Assembly: GCA_016288005.1 (NCBI GenBank)
Contig: JAEEXY010000010.1
Coordinates: 1 to 59,283, forward strand
Reading direction: 5' to 3'
Source: Lachnospiraceae bacterium
Lineage (GTDB): Bacteria; Bacillota; Clostridia; Lachnospirales; Lachnospiraceae
Length of the DNA stretch: 59,283 nucleotides
Shown: in pieces, positions 16,911-24,896 of the stretch
How positions within the stretch are numbered: the stretch's first letter is position 1
How the letters are laid out: every line of letters starts with the position of its first letter
The notes under the pieces: model-generated
Databases searched by the model: none
Seen by the model: only the letters and a program-made list of their open reading frames with translations
Told to the model about the DNA's origin: nothing
Made by a program: the position numbers and the translations under genes

Positions 16911-17967
16911 CCGCGGCACCTCCCTTCCGCGCAAATATCAGCGCCATGAAGAACGGCGCGCCGAGCAGCGAGGTTATTGCGCCTACAGGCAGGGCCGAGC
17001 CGTTGCCGATGCTCCGAGAGAGCGTATCGGCCAGCAGCAGCAGAATGCTTCCGAGCAGTACCGATACCGGCAGCGAGATCCTGTGATCCTGACCGAGTAT
17101 CCTTTTTGCGGTATGAGGGCATATGATCCCGACGAAACCGATGATGCCCAGATACGATACGCAGACTGCGGTGATCACCGATGCCGCGAGCATCGATACG
17201 AACCTTAGCAGCTCCACGTTAACGCCCATGCTCTTTGCCGTCGCGTCTCCCGAAAGCAGCGCGTTGAATCGCCAGCTTAAGATCCCGAACACGGCTATCC
17301 CGGTCAGCACTACCGCTGCCATGATGATGTCCGTCTTATACGTCGCGCGTCCGAGGTCTCCGAAGCTCCAGATGACCGCTGCCGAAAGGCCTACGTCGGT
17401 CGCGTAGAACTGCAGCACAGTTGTGGCCGCCGTCCAGATCGAGCCTATCGCTATTCCCGCGAGCACCACGACTCCGGGCGAAAACGAGCGTATCCTGCAC
17501 AGACCGAGTATCAGCAGCACCGATACCGCCGAGAATAAAAACGCCATGCCCGAGGTGGCGTAAGGGTTCGTTCCGACCATATAACTCGATAGATTGTTTC
17601 CCGTCTCAAGGAATCCGCCCGCAAATGCGATGATCGACAGATTCGCTCCGAAAACCGCCGCGTTCGATACACCGAGCGTAGACGGCGATGCCATCGGGTT
17701 ATTGAGGCAGGTCTGCATGATAAGCCCCGAGGCCGCAAGCCCGGCTCCGGCCACTATCGCCGCGATAACGCGCGGAATGCGTATATTCCTGATGATCCTG
17801 ACCTGTGCGGCCGTGCCTTTGCCCAGCAAGGCATTTATGCATTCCGCGGGCGTCATGTGCGACGATCCAGCCATCATGCACAAAACCGTGAGTATCAGCA
17901 GCACCGCGGCCAGTATCGGTATGACGAACCGCCGGCGTGCTCTTTGTGTTGCAAGTTCTTTCTGCAT
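16903..17967 (-). CDS. ABC transporter permease, FecCD family
   Basis: A 354-residue permease with about ten hydrophobic segments. FecCD signatures are clear: RIIRNIRIPRVIAAIVAGAGLAASG with the following NNPMASPSTLGVS, and near the end the cytoplasmic coupling region FVGIICPHTAKRILG and the GAITSLLGAPFFMAL end. A single permease gene implies a homodimeric channel, as in BtuC-type importers. It is the first gene of the operon. The ribosome binding site is weak (GGAAAGAA). It lies 60 bases after a strong terminator-like hairpin, with no room for an obvious promoter between, so expression may depend on read-through. Confidence 0.92.
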   Translation of the reverse strand: MQKELATQRARRRFVIPILAAVLLILTVLCMMAGSSHMTPAECINALLGKGTAAQVRIIRNIRIPRVIAAIVAGAGLAASGLIMQTCLNNPMASPSTLGVSNAAVFGANLSIIAFAGGFLETGNNLSSYMVGTNPYATSGMAFLFSAVSVLLILGLCRIRSFSPGVVVLAGIAIGSIWTAATTVLQFYATDVGLSAAVIWSFGDLGRATYKTDIIMAAVVLTGIAVFGILSWRFNALLSGDATAKSMGVNVELLRFVSMLAASVITAVCVSYLGIIGFVGIICPHTAKRILGQDHRISLPVSVLLGSILLLLADTLSRSIGNGSALPVGAITSLLGAPFFMALIFARKGGAADA

Positions 17968-18180
17968 TGTTCTTTCCGTTTCGTTTGATAAAGCGCCGGG
18001 GCCTGCCCCGCTGCGCGCAAAAACGGAGGTATGCTCTTATCCCGTCGGGAATAAAGCATACCTCCGTGGTATACATATTTTTTGATCGTTTGTCCGCAGC
18101 CGGACATATGTGAATAACTGCATTTATGCGCTTCGGCGCATGCTGCCGCCGGCTTCGGCCGGCAGGCCCTGTACTGATGT
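17968..18180 (-). promoter_or_regulatory. Structured mRNA leader of the metal ABC operon
   Basis: From the promoter at 18181-18208 the minus-strand transcript would pass four hairpins before the permease ATG: two tetraloop stems (18148-18163 and 18126-18141), a small GTCCG/CGGAC stem (18091-18104) and then a long terminator-like hairpin (18023-18067), followed by a GGGGC/CCCC stem. No B12-box or other riboswitch consensus that I know is visible. A metal-responsive attenuator is possible; alternatively the large hairpin simply ends the rnf transcript. Confidence 0.45.
18018..18067 (-). terminator. Strong terminator/attenuator hairpin before the metal ABC operon
   Basis: A perfect 13-bp outer stem (18023-18035 with 18055-18067) continued by a further short CCC/GGG stem, with a run of five T on the minus strand at the 3' edge. 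It is either the end of the rnf-DUF3842 transcript, the attenuator of the ABC operon, or both. Confidence 0.8.
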
Positions 18181-18208
18181 ATTATAACACAGTCAGCTTT
18201 TAACGCAA
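18181..18208 (-). promoter_or_regulatory. Possible promoter of the metal ABC operon
   Basis: Minus-strand TTGCGT, 16 bases, consensus TATAAT. The -35 lies in the last codons of the DUF3842 gene. It is upstream of the big hairpin, so its transcripts must pass that hairpin to reach the permease gene. Confidence 0.5.
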
Positions 18209-18603
18209 TCCTTAAGTCTTTCGACTGCTGCCTCCACCATATCTGACAGGCTGAGGTTCTTTACCCCGACCACCTGATTGTTGCAGTGGCTCATCGGCAG
18301 GAAAAGCTTGAGTGCGCTGCTCTGACCGACCGCTTTCGCCATCTCGGGAGTGATCTCCCCGAGCAGCGCATCCGCGACCGTTATCCCTATGGGACCTACG
18401 ATAACATCGGCATCACGGCATGCCACGATCACGGCGTTTTCACCCGTAGCCGCATAAGCCGCGCCGCCTTTGAGCATCGCGGAAGTGGCGATCGTATTTG
18501 TTCCGATGGCGTACAGCTCGCATTCCACGGACGAGGCTGTGATCGCCTCTGCCAGTTTCTGTCCGAGCTTGCCGCCCTGACCGTCTATTATAACTACTTT
18601 CAT
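18193..18603 (-). CDS. DUF3842 family protein downstream of rnf
   Basis: A 136-residue protein matching DUF3842: VVIIDGQGGKLGQ at the N terminus looks like a nucleotide- or cofactor-binding glycine loop, followed by AIGTNTIATSAMLKGGA, CRDADVIVGPIGITVADALLGEITPEMA and a His/Cys/Asn segment SHCNNQVVGV. The family is widespread in Clostridia and has no known function. It begins 12 bases after rnfB stops, with AGAGGAA before the ATG, so it is probably expressed with the Rnf complex. The size and Rossmann-like start suggest a soluble partner or regulator; this is inference. Confidence 0.85.
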   Translation of the reverse strand: MKVVIIDGQGGKLGQKLAEAITASSVECELYAIGTNTIATSAMLKGGAAYAATGENAVIVACRDADVIVGPIGITVADALLGEITPEMAKAVGQSSALKLFLPMSHCNNQVVGVKNLSLSDMVEAAVERLKDCVKS

Positions 18604-18615
18604 AATTCCTCTGCC

Positions 18616-19446
18616 TTAAACCATGTGAATGATCTTCTGGGGACATTTTTCGGCGCATTTGCCGCAGCCTACGCACTTTTCATAATCGATGCGGGCAATA
18701 TTGTTCTCGACCGTTATCGCTCCGGCCTCACACTGCTTCGCGCATATTCCGCAGCCGATGCAGCCGGTCGTGCACTTTGCCTTGACATCCTTGCCCTTCA
18801 GGGTCGAGGAGCAGGCAACGGCGTACTTCGCCTCGTAAGGACGAAGCTCGATGAGGCTGTTGGGGCAGACCTTGGTGCAGGCCGAGCAGCCTGTGCACTT
18901 TTCCTTGTCTACCACGGCAACACCGTTTACAACGTGGATAGCGTCAAACTTACATGCGTCCACACATGAGCCGTAGCCCATGCATCCGAAGGAACATTCC
19001 TTCTCACCGTGTCCGGGGATCAGCGCGAGCTTTCTGCAGTCCGCGATTCCCTGATAACGGTATTTAACGCTCGTTTTATCGCAGGTTCCCGCGCATTTTA
19101 CGAATGCGACCTTTTTAACCTGCTCTCCGGCTTCCGTGCCCATGATCGCCGCAATGTCGGCCTGGCGTGAGCCCGCGCAAGCGTTGATGGGCGCTATGCC
19201 CTTGACTATAGCCTCCGCGCACGCGTCGCAGCCCGCGAAACCGCAGCCGCCGCAGTTGCTGCCCGGAAGGCACTCTCTTACCGCCTCTACTCTCGTATCG
19301 GTCTCAACACGGAATTTGATGGCCGCTATGCCGAGCAGGACTCCGATTATAAGTCCGGTAACGCCTACAACGGCACCTGCCCTTACAACTCCCGCGATAC
19401 TGAGATCAAGGAGTGTGATATTTCCTAAAAATCTGATCAGTTCCAT
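18616..19446 (-). CDS. rnfB: Rnf complex ferredoxin-binding subunit RnfB
   Basis: RnfB accepts electrons from reduced ferredoxin on the cytoplasmic side. The 276-residue protein has one N-terminal membrane helix (about 13-42), then a four-Cys cluster site CLPGSNCGGCGFAGC (Cys59, 65, 68, 73), further cysteines at 118, 122 and 137, and several 4Fe-4S ferredoxin motifs between about 151 and 268 (for example CTGCSACTKVC, CIGCGICAKQC and CVGCGKCAEKC). The number of clusters is in the normal range for clostridial RnfB. Last rnf gene, 12 bases after rnfA. Confidence 0.96.
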   Translation of the reverse strand: MELIRFLGNITLLDLSIAGVVRAGAVVGVTGLIIGVLLGIAAIKFRVETDTRVEAVRECLPGSNCGGCGFAGCDACAEAIVKGIAPINACAGSRQADIAAIMGTEAGEQVKKVAFVKCAGTCDKTSVKYRYQGIADCRKLALIPGHGEKECSFGCMGYGSCVDACKFDAIHVVNGVAVVDKEKCTGCSACTKVCPNSLIELRPYEAKYAVACSSTLKGKDVKAKCTTGCIGCGICAKQCEAGAITVENNIARIDYEKCVGCGKCAEKCPQKIIHMV

Positions 19447-19458
19447 ATCCGCCCCCCC

Positions 19459-20037
19459 TTAAATAAGTCCCGCAAAACCGCAGAACGCTATAGCCATGAG
19501 GCCTGCGGTGATGAGCAGGATGGGCGAGCCCTTGAGAACATGAGGAATCTCGTTTTCCTCGATCTTCTCGCGGATGCCAGACATCAGTACTATCGAGATG
19601 CAGAAACCGATCGAAGTACCGAGCGCGTAAACCACGCTCTGTACGAAATTGTTGCCGTCCTGGACATTGGTAAGGGCGACGCCCAGAACGCAGCAGTTGG
19701 TCGTGATCAGCGGAAGATATACGCCGAGCGCCTTATAGAGCGCGGGGATGAACTTCTTTAAGATCATCTCTACCAGCTGTACCAGTGCCGCGATGACCGC
19801 GATGAATACGAGCGTATCCATGTAGTCGAGCCCTAAGGGCACCAGTATGAACGTATGGATCGGATATGCGACCGCAGCCGCAACAGTTACCACAAAGATT
19901 ACCGCGGTACCCATGCCCACGGCCGTATCGGTCTTCTTCGAAACTCCGAGGAAAGGACAGATGCCGAGGAACTGGCTGAGTACGACGTTATTTACGAGCG
20001 CGGCGCCGATAAGGAGTAAAATAAGTGATCTGATCAT
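19459..20037 (-). CDS. rnfA: Rnf complex membrane subunit RnfA
   Basis: A 192-residue integral membrane subunit with six hydrophobic segments and the RnfA pattern NNVVLSQFLGICPFLGVSKK near the N terminus and TNCCVLGVAL in the middle. RnfA and RnfE form an inverted-topology pair that holds an intramembrane iron-sulfur cluster in known Rnf/Nqr complexes; Cys residues at FLGICPF and TNCCVLG fit that role. Its ATG overlaps the rnfE stop by four bases, so the two paired subunits are translationally coupled. Confidence 0.96.
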   Translation of the reverse strand: MIRSLILLLIGAALVNNVVLSQFLGICPFLGVSKKTDTAVGMGTAVIFVVTVAAAVAYPIHTFILVPLGLDYMDTLVFIAVIAALVQLVEMILKKFIPALYKALGVYLPLITTNCCVLGVALTNVQDGNNFVQSVVYALGTSIGFCISIVLMSGIREKIEENEIPHVLKGSPILLITAGLMAIAFCGFAGLI

Positions 20038-20852
20038 TTATTGCCTCCTTCCTGCTGCCCGTTCGCAGCGGCCGCAGATTCGGAGATCTCGGGGAAAGCC
20101 TTCTTTGCGGATGCCTTTGCGTCCGCCTTCTTTGCCGCCTCTTCCTCCGCTATCTGCTCGAGCAGTCCGCGGTTCGCGGTGCAGACATTGCCTACGCACT
20201 CGGCGCAGTTTCCGCCGCATGCCAGAGGCTCTGCCGCGGCAGGCGCGTCTCCGTTGGTCGCGGATTTCAGCTTTAACTTATTCTGGATCGCCGTAAGGAT
20301 CGCGAGCACGAAGAATGCTCCGGGCGCCATAACGAAGATCGAGAAGGGCTCGTAAGCGGCCGGCATGATCTTAAAGCCGAACGCTGTGCCCGCGCCCAGT
20401 ATCTCGCGAACGAGACCGATGATCGTCAGCGCGCAGGTAAATCCGAGTCCCATACCGATACCGTCGAATATCGACGGAAGCACCGGATTCTTGCTCGCAT
20501 ATGCCTCGGCGCGTCCGAGGATAATGCAGTTAACAACGATAAGCGGGATGTATATGCCGAGCGATTTGTTGAGCGCCGGCAGATAACCCTGGATCAGGAG
20601 ATCCACGATCGTAACGAAAGACGCTACGATAACGATGAACGAAGGCATCCTGACCTTATCGGGGATGATCTTGCGCAGAGCGGAGATCATCAGGTTTGAC
20701 ATAACAAGTACGGCCGTTGTGGAAAGGCCCATACCGAGTCCGTTGACCGCGGAGGTGGTTACCGCGAGTGTCGGACACATACCCAGCATCAGTACGAGCG
20801 TGGGATTTTCTTTTATAAGCCCGTTATACAGGCGTTCTGTACATTTATTCAT
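20034..20852 (-). CDS. rnfE: Rnf complex membrane subunit RnfE with Cys-rich C-terminal tail
   Basis: Residues 1-195 form the six-helix RnfE core, with LMLGMCPTLAVT and VVNCIILGRAEAYASKN typical of the family and Cys26/Cys109 in the places used for the intramembrane cluster. About 75 residues follow that the core does not need: Cys212, 216, 219 and 224 in ACGGNCAECVGNVC, then an Ala/Lys/Glu-rich stretch. Typical RnfE ends near 200 residues. The tail would be cytoplasmic if the last helix exits inward, and could bind a metal or cluster. It lies 33 bases after rnfG. Confidence 0.95.
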   Translation of the reverse strand: MNKCTERLYNGLIKENPTLVLMLGMCPTLAVTTSAVNGLGMGLSTTAVLVMSNLMISALRKIIPDKVRMPSFIVIVASFVTIVDLLIQGYLPALNKSLGIYIPLIVVNCIILGRAEAYASKNPVLPSIFDGIGMGLGFTCALTIIGLVREILGAGTAFGFKIMPAAYEPFSIFVMAPGAFFVLAILTAIQNKLKLKSATNGDAPAAAEPLACGGNCAECVGNVCTANRGLLEQIAEEEAAKKADAKASAKKAFPEISESAAAANGQQEGGNK

Positions 20853-20885
20853 TTGTTTGTCCTCACGATGTAATAAGATGCTGTG

Positions 20886-21527
20886 TCAGTTATTGTAATT
20901 ATTCAGGAAGAGTTCCCGGATCACTTTAAGACCGGCGTTTACGGATCTGGTCACGGCAGTTGTCGTAATCGTAGCGCTCGAGATCGCGTCTATCTCGGTA
21001 TCGCCGCTGATATTGCGCTTTGAGAGGGAGTACTGTCCGACTTTTGCGTCTTTAAACTGTGACTTGAACTTATCTTCCTTTGCATTCATTCCGAGACCCG
21101 GTGTCTCAGAGATCGTAAGGAACTCAACACCTTTCAGGACATCGTCGCGGCTCACGCCCATCGTTATCGTGATCTTACCGCCGTAGCCCTTTGTGCTCGT
21201 AACGGTAAGCACGTATCCGAGCAGTGCGCCCGAGCTGTCCTCGGCCATAAGTATCTCATCAACGGCAACACCCTCATATGCGGGATCGGAATCGAGCAGC
21301 TTTTTCGCATTCTCCAATGCCCATTCCGGCTCATCGAACTCTTTGGTGGCCGTCATTTCCGGGAATACGGCTTTGTAAGCGTCAATCTTTGCCTTAGCCT
21401 CCGCCTGCGCGATCGGGTCCTTTGTGATCTCATATACAAAACCCAGCGCAACGGCAGCGATCAGCGTGATCGCGAAAAGGATCAGCGCGTCATGGATCAA
21501 AGTGTTTTTCTGCTTTGTCTCACTCAT
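20886..21527 (-). CDS. rnfG: Rnf complex FMN-binding subunit RnfG
   Basis: A 213-residue subunit with one N-terminal membrane helix (about 11-30) and an extracytoplasmic FMN-binding domain. The flavin is attached covalently to the Thr of SGAT-type motifs; here the motif is ISSATITTTAV close to residue 190, with Ser in place of Gly. The conserved GYGGKI and GLGMNAKEDKF segments of the FMN_bind domain are present. The ATG overlaps the rnfD stop by four bases. Confidence 0.95.
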   Translation of the reverse strand: MSETKQKNTLIHDALILFAITLIAAVALGFVYEITKDPIAQAEAKAKIDAYKAVFPEMTATKEFDEPEWALENAKKLLDSDPAYEGVAVDEILMAEDSSGALLGYVLTVTSTKGYGGKITITMGVSRDDVLKGVEFLTISETPGLGMNAKEDKFKSQFKDAKVGQYSLSKRNISGDTEIDAISSATITTTAVTRSVNAGLKVIRELFLNNYNN

Positions 21528-22525
21528 TTTGCTGCGCCTCCCTTCTTTGCCTTTACGATACCGAAGGCCCTCGGCATCGTAAATCTCTCAATGAAAGGAA
21601 CCAGCAGGTTGCAGAAGATGATCGCGTAGGAAACGCCTTCCGCGGAATTGCTGAATACTCTGATGACTCCTGTCAGGAGTCCGAGCAGTATACCGAATAC
21701 TACCTGTCCGAGCTTTGTGATGGGGCTCGTCACGTAATCCGTAGCCATGAACCATGCGCCGAGCATGAGTCCGCCGCCGCAGAGCTGGCAGGCAAGATAG
21801 GTCATATCAAACCCGTGTCCGCCGAAGATCAGCATGAATACTGCAAATGTCGCGATGTACGCCACAGGGATGCGCAGGTTGATGACCTTGCGTACCAGCA
21901 GGTAAGCCGCACCGATCAGGATGCACAGAGTGCTCGTCTCGCCGATCACGCCGCCGGTAAATCCAAGGAACATGTCCTTTAAGCTGTACGCGGAGCCGTT
22001 CTTGATGACTGCGAGAGGAGTCGCCGACGAGAGTCCGTCGATAGCGGAAGCGCCGCCCATGAACAGTCCGAGACCGTCTGCCGCCTTCTCAACAGCAAAG
22101 CCCGTCATACGGCCGGCAAAGCTGATCATCAGGAAGCAGCGGCCCGCAAGAGCGGGATTCATAAAGTTCTGTCCGAGTCCGCCGAAGAACTCCTTGACTA
22201 CGATTATCGCGAAAACGGAGCCTACTACCGGCATCCAGAGCGGAACCGACGCGGGCAGGTTCATACCGAGCAGCAGTCCGGTAACGAGAGCGCTGCACTC
22301 GGCAAAGCCTCCGTTTTTCTTTAATACGAATCTGTTCCACATGAATTCGGAGAGCATGGCCGCGACAACTGCCGCAAGCAGCACGAGGAATGCCCTGAAT
22401 CCGAATCTGTACACGCCCATCGCGCTCGCGGGGATGAGCGCTATCGCAACGTCACGCATGATGGATCTGGTCGTTACGCCGCTTCTTACGTGAGGAGAAG
22501 CGGACACATTGTATAATTCTTTCAT
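21524..22525 (-). CDS. rnfD: Rnf complex membrane subunit RnfD
   Basis: A 333-residue NqrB/RnfD-type protein with about nine hydrophobic segments. It carries a second covalent FMN in known complexes; the attachment motif here is IDGLSSATPLAV (Ser instead of Gly before Ala-Thr). The sequence GVGRDDV-type loops are absent, but QNFMNPALAGRCFLMISFAGRM is the expected conserved region. The start has GGAGGAGC upstream and lies 17 bases after rnfC. Part of the ion-translocating core. Confidence 0.95.
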   Translation of the reverse strand: MKELYNVSASPHVRSGVTTRSIMRDVAIALIPASAMGVYRFGFRAFLVLLAAVVAAMLSEFMWNRFVLKKNGGFAECSALVTGLLLGMNLPASVPLWMPVVGSVFAIIVVKEFFGGLGQNFMNPALAGRCFLMISFAGRMTGFAVEKAADGLGLFMGGASAIDGLSSATPLAVIKNGSAYSLKDMFLGFTGGVIGETSTLCILIGAAYLLVRKVINLRIPVAYIATFAVFMLIFGGHGFDMTYLACQLCGGGLMLGAWFMATDYVTSPITKLGQVVFGILLGLLTGVIRVFSNSAEGVSYAIIFCNLLVPFIERFTMPRAFGIVKAKKGGAAK

Positions 22526-22542
22526 CTGTCTGATGCTCCTCC

Positions 22543-23865
22543 TTATTTCTTCTTACGGTTGTCCAGAATGCTTCTTCTGGTCTGTTTCAATGCCTGTGTG
22601 AGCTTTCTGCCGGCAGGACATACATATGTGCAGGAACCGCACTCCATGCACTCCATACCGCTGATCGCCTCGAACTTCGCGTCGTTGAACTTCTCCGCGG
22701 CTGCCATGAGCATCTGCGGGATCAGGTTCTCGGGACAGGCCTCCACGCAGCGTCCGCAGCGGATGCAGGGACCTTCGGGAACGAGGTCCATCGGATCCTC
22801 CTTAAACGCAAGGAGCGCCGATGATGTTTTGGTCACGGGCACCGAGGTATCAAACAGGCTCAGTCCCATCATTGTACCGCCGGAAATGAGCTTTTTCGGT
22901 CTGGTCGTGAATCCGCCCGCTGCCTCGAGCACCTCGGAATAGAGCGTGCCGGTCTTTACGCAGAAATTCTGGCAGTTAACGACCGCGTCGCCCGACACGG
23001 TCACGATACGTCTGATAAGGGGCGTGCTCTCCGCGACCGCCATATGTATCGAGATAACGGTATCGACATTGTTGACGATGCAGCCCGCGTCCGCAGGGAG
23101 CATCGAAGAATTGATCTTGCGTCCGGTGACTGCCTTGATCAGCTGGCGCTCGGAGCCTTCGGGGTACTTTGTTTTAACGACCTGAACCCTGATCCTCTTC
23201 TCGCCTTCAGCGATCTTGGAAATATGCTCGATCGCCTTGGGCTTGTTGTCCTCGATGGCGATAACGCCCTCCGCGTTGTCGAACAGCTGCAGGATGATCC
23301 TGAGGCCGTCGACGAGCTTCTCTCCCTCTTCGATCATCATGCGGTAGTCACTCGTAAGATACGGCTCACACTCGGAACCGTTTACGATGATGTGTGTGAT
23401 CGCGTTCTCATCCTTCGGAGTCAGCTTTATGAAAGTCGGGAAACCTGCGCCGCCCATGCCGACTATGCCGGCGTCGCGGATGATGTCGCGGATATCCTGT
23501 TTCGAAAGCTTCGTGTAATCACGCTTTTCTCCGAGTCCCGGGATGGGCTCGTATTTGTTGTCATTCTCGATGACGATCGCGTTGGCCATCGCTCCCGAGA
23601 CTGTGAGCGTCGGCCGGATCTCCTTTACCGTTCCCGAGACGGATGCGGCTATCGGAGACGAAACAAAGCCCCCGGCTTCAGCTATTATCTGTCCCATGAG
23701 AACCCTGTCCCCGACGGCCACTATGGGCTTTGCCGGCGCTCCGATGTGCTGTGACATCGGGTAGACGAGGTCTCCTTTGGGAAGCAGCTGAACTGTGGGC
23801 TTGTTCATTGAGAGTTCTTTGCCTTCATAGGGGTGTATACCACCCCCAAAGGTTCCCTTTTTCAT
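22543..23865 (-). CDS. rnfC: Rnf complex NADH-binding subunit RnfC
   Basis: A 440-residue peripheral subunit that passes electrons to NAD+ through FMN. The N terminus FGGGIHPYEGKELS and the barrel-sandwich module come first, then the NADH/FMN-binding domain with GMGGAGFPTFIKL and NGSECEPYLTSDYRMM, an SLBB region, and two 4Fe-4S sites CIRCGRCVEAC and CMECGSCTYVC. All usual motifs are intact. GGAGGAAAG precedes the ATG. First of the rnfCDGEAB set; it starts 38 bases after the deacetylase gene with no terminator between. Confidence 0.96.
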   Translation of the reverse strand: MKKGTFGGGIHPYEGKELSMNKPTVQLLPKGDLVYPMSQHIGAPAKPIVAVGDRVLMGQIIAEAGGFVSSPIAASVSGTVKEIRPTLTVSGAMANAIVIENDNKYEPIPGLGEKRDYTKLSKQDIRDIIRDAGIVGMGGAGFPTFIKLTPKDENAITHIIVNGSECEPYLTSDYRMMIEEGEKLVDGLRIILQLFDNAEGVIAIEDNKPKAIEHISKIAEGEKRIRVQVVKTKYPEGSERQLIKAVTGRKINSSMLPADAGCIVNNVDTVISIHMAVAESTPLIRRIVTVSGDAVVNCQNFCVKTGTLYSEVLEAAGGFTTRPKKLISGGTMMGLSLFDTSVPVTKTSSALLAFKEDPMDLVPEGPCIRCGRCVEACPENLIPQMLMAAAEKFNDAKFEAISGMECMECGSCTYVCPAGRKLTQALKQTRRSILDNRKKK

Positions 23866-23903
23866 TTACTTTCCTCCTCTTTGGAATCGGATATATATAA
23901 ATA

Positions 23904-24866
23904 TCATTCCGGTCTCTTCTTCCGGCTGTATACCGCTCCCGGCTGGATCGCGGTGCCGTCTCTTTCCATGAGCTCGGTGATCGTCACAAACTCCCATCCG
24001 TCCTCGAGCAGCTTATCGATAGCGATCTTTGCCGCAGCGATCGTCGTCTTGTGGATCTCATGCACAAGAATGACCGCGCCGTCCGATGCCCCCTTTACGA
24101 TCTGGTCGGTGACATAATCGACATCCCTGTACTTCCAGTCGAGCGTATCCACGGACCAGAGGATGCAGGGCATGCCGCAGATCGAGAGCAGCCTGTCGTT
24201 CTTTGAGCCGTAAGGAGGTCTGAAAACCGTCGGATATGCTCCCGTCACTTCAAAGATCGCATTCGAAGTGCTGTTAAGCTCCTCCATGATGCCCTCATTC
24301 TTCATCGTGGAAAGAACGGGATGCGACCAGCTGTGGTTGCCTATCTCATGCCCCTCGTTGTAGGCTCTGTAGACATTGTCCTTATATTTTGATATCTGAT
24401 TGCCTATGTAGAAAAATGTGACCTTTACATTGCGCTCCGCCAGGAAATCCAGCAGCTCCTGTCCGAAATAATCGGGACCGTCGTCAAAGGTGAGCGCTAT
24501 CTGCCTGTGCGGCGCGTCAGGCTCTTCGACCGTGACCGTGCACTCATCCGCGGTGCCGTCCTCTCCGATCGCGTAGATCGTGCAGGTCCCGACTCCGACG
24601 GTCATGATCTCGCCGTCCTTGCCGACATAAGCGACATCCTTATCGCTGGAAAAATATCTGATCTCCGTTCCGATCGCCGGAGTTTTTAAGGCTATGGTCC
24701 TGGTCGAAGGATAAGAGAGCTTTGTGCTGCTCCTCGTAAAGATATCCCCCGCGGATGCCGCGTGTATCCTGCCTGCGCCGATAAAAACCAGTACGACCGC
24801 CGCGGCAGCTATGAATTTAACTAAGGTATTATGAAATCCCGTATTTGCAGATTTCATGGTGTTCAT
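23904..24866 (-). CDS. Exported polysaccharide deacetylase (CE4) with Ig-like N-terminal module
   Basis: A 320-residue protein with an N-terminal signal/anchor helix (about 15-38), a short Big2-like beta module (about 45-115) and a NodB-type deacetylase domain. Catalytic pieces are complete: TFDDGP at 126-131, metal His178 and His182 in HSWSH, RPPYG at 216-220, DTLDW near 240 and LVHEIH at 267-272. CE4 enzymes remove acetyl groups from peptidoglycan GlcNAc/MurNAc, chitin or xylan; the presence of an Ig-like module and export fits a wall target. It lies 30 bases after the CE2 gene and 38 before rnfC. Confidence 0.9.
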   Translation of the reverse strand: MNTMKSANTGFHNTLVKFIAAAAVVLVFIGAGRIHAASAGDIFTRSSTKLSYPSTRTIALKTPAIGTEIRYFSSDKDVAYVGKDGEIMTVGVGTCTIYAIGEDGTADECTVTVEEPDAPHRQIALTFDDGPDYFGQELLDFLAERNVKVTFFYIGNQISKYKDNVYRAYNEGHEIGNHSWSHPVLSTMKNEGIMEELNSTSNAIFEVTGAYPTVFRPPYGSKNDRLLSICGMPCILWSVDTLDWKYRDVDYVTDQIVKGASDGAVILVHEIHKTTIAAAKIAIDKLLEDGWEFVTITELMERDGTAIQPGAVYSRKKRPE

Positions 24867-24896
24867 CTCTTTCCTGTCTGAATTGCTTTTTGCCTC

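Noticed and set aside
17895..18107. A 70-codon frame crossing the ABC importer leader as a possible leader peptide
   Set aside because: No ribosome binding site before its ATG, it overlaps the permease gene in another frame, and its residues follow from the hairpin sequence.
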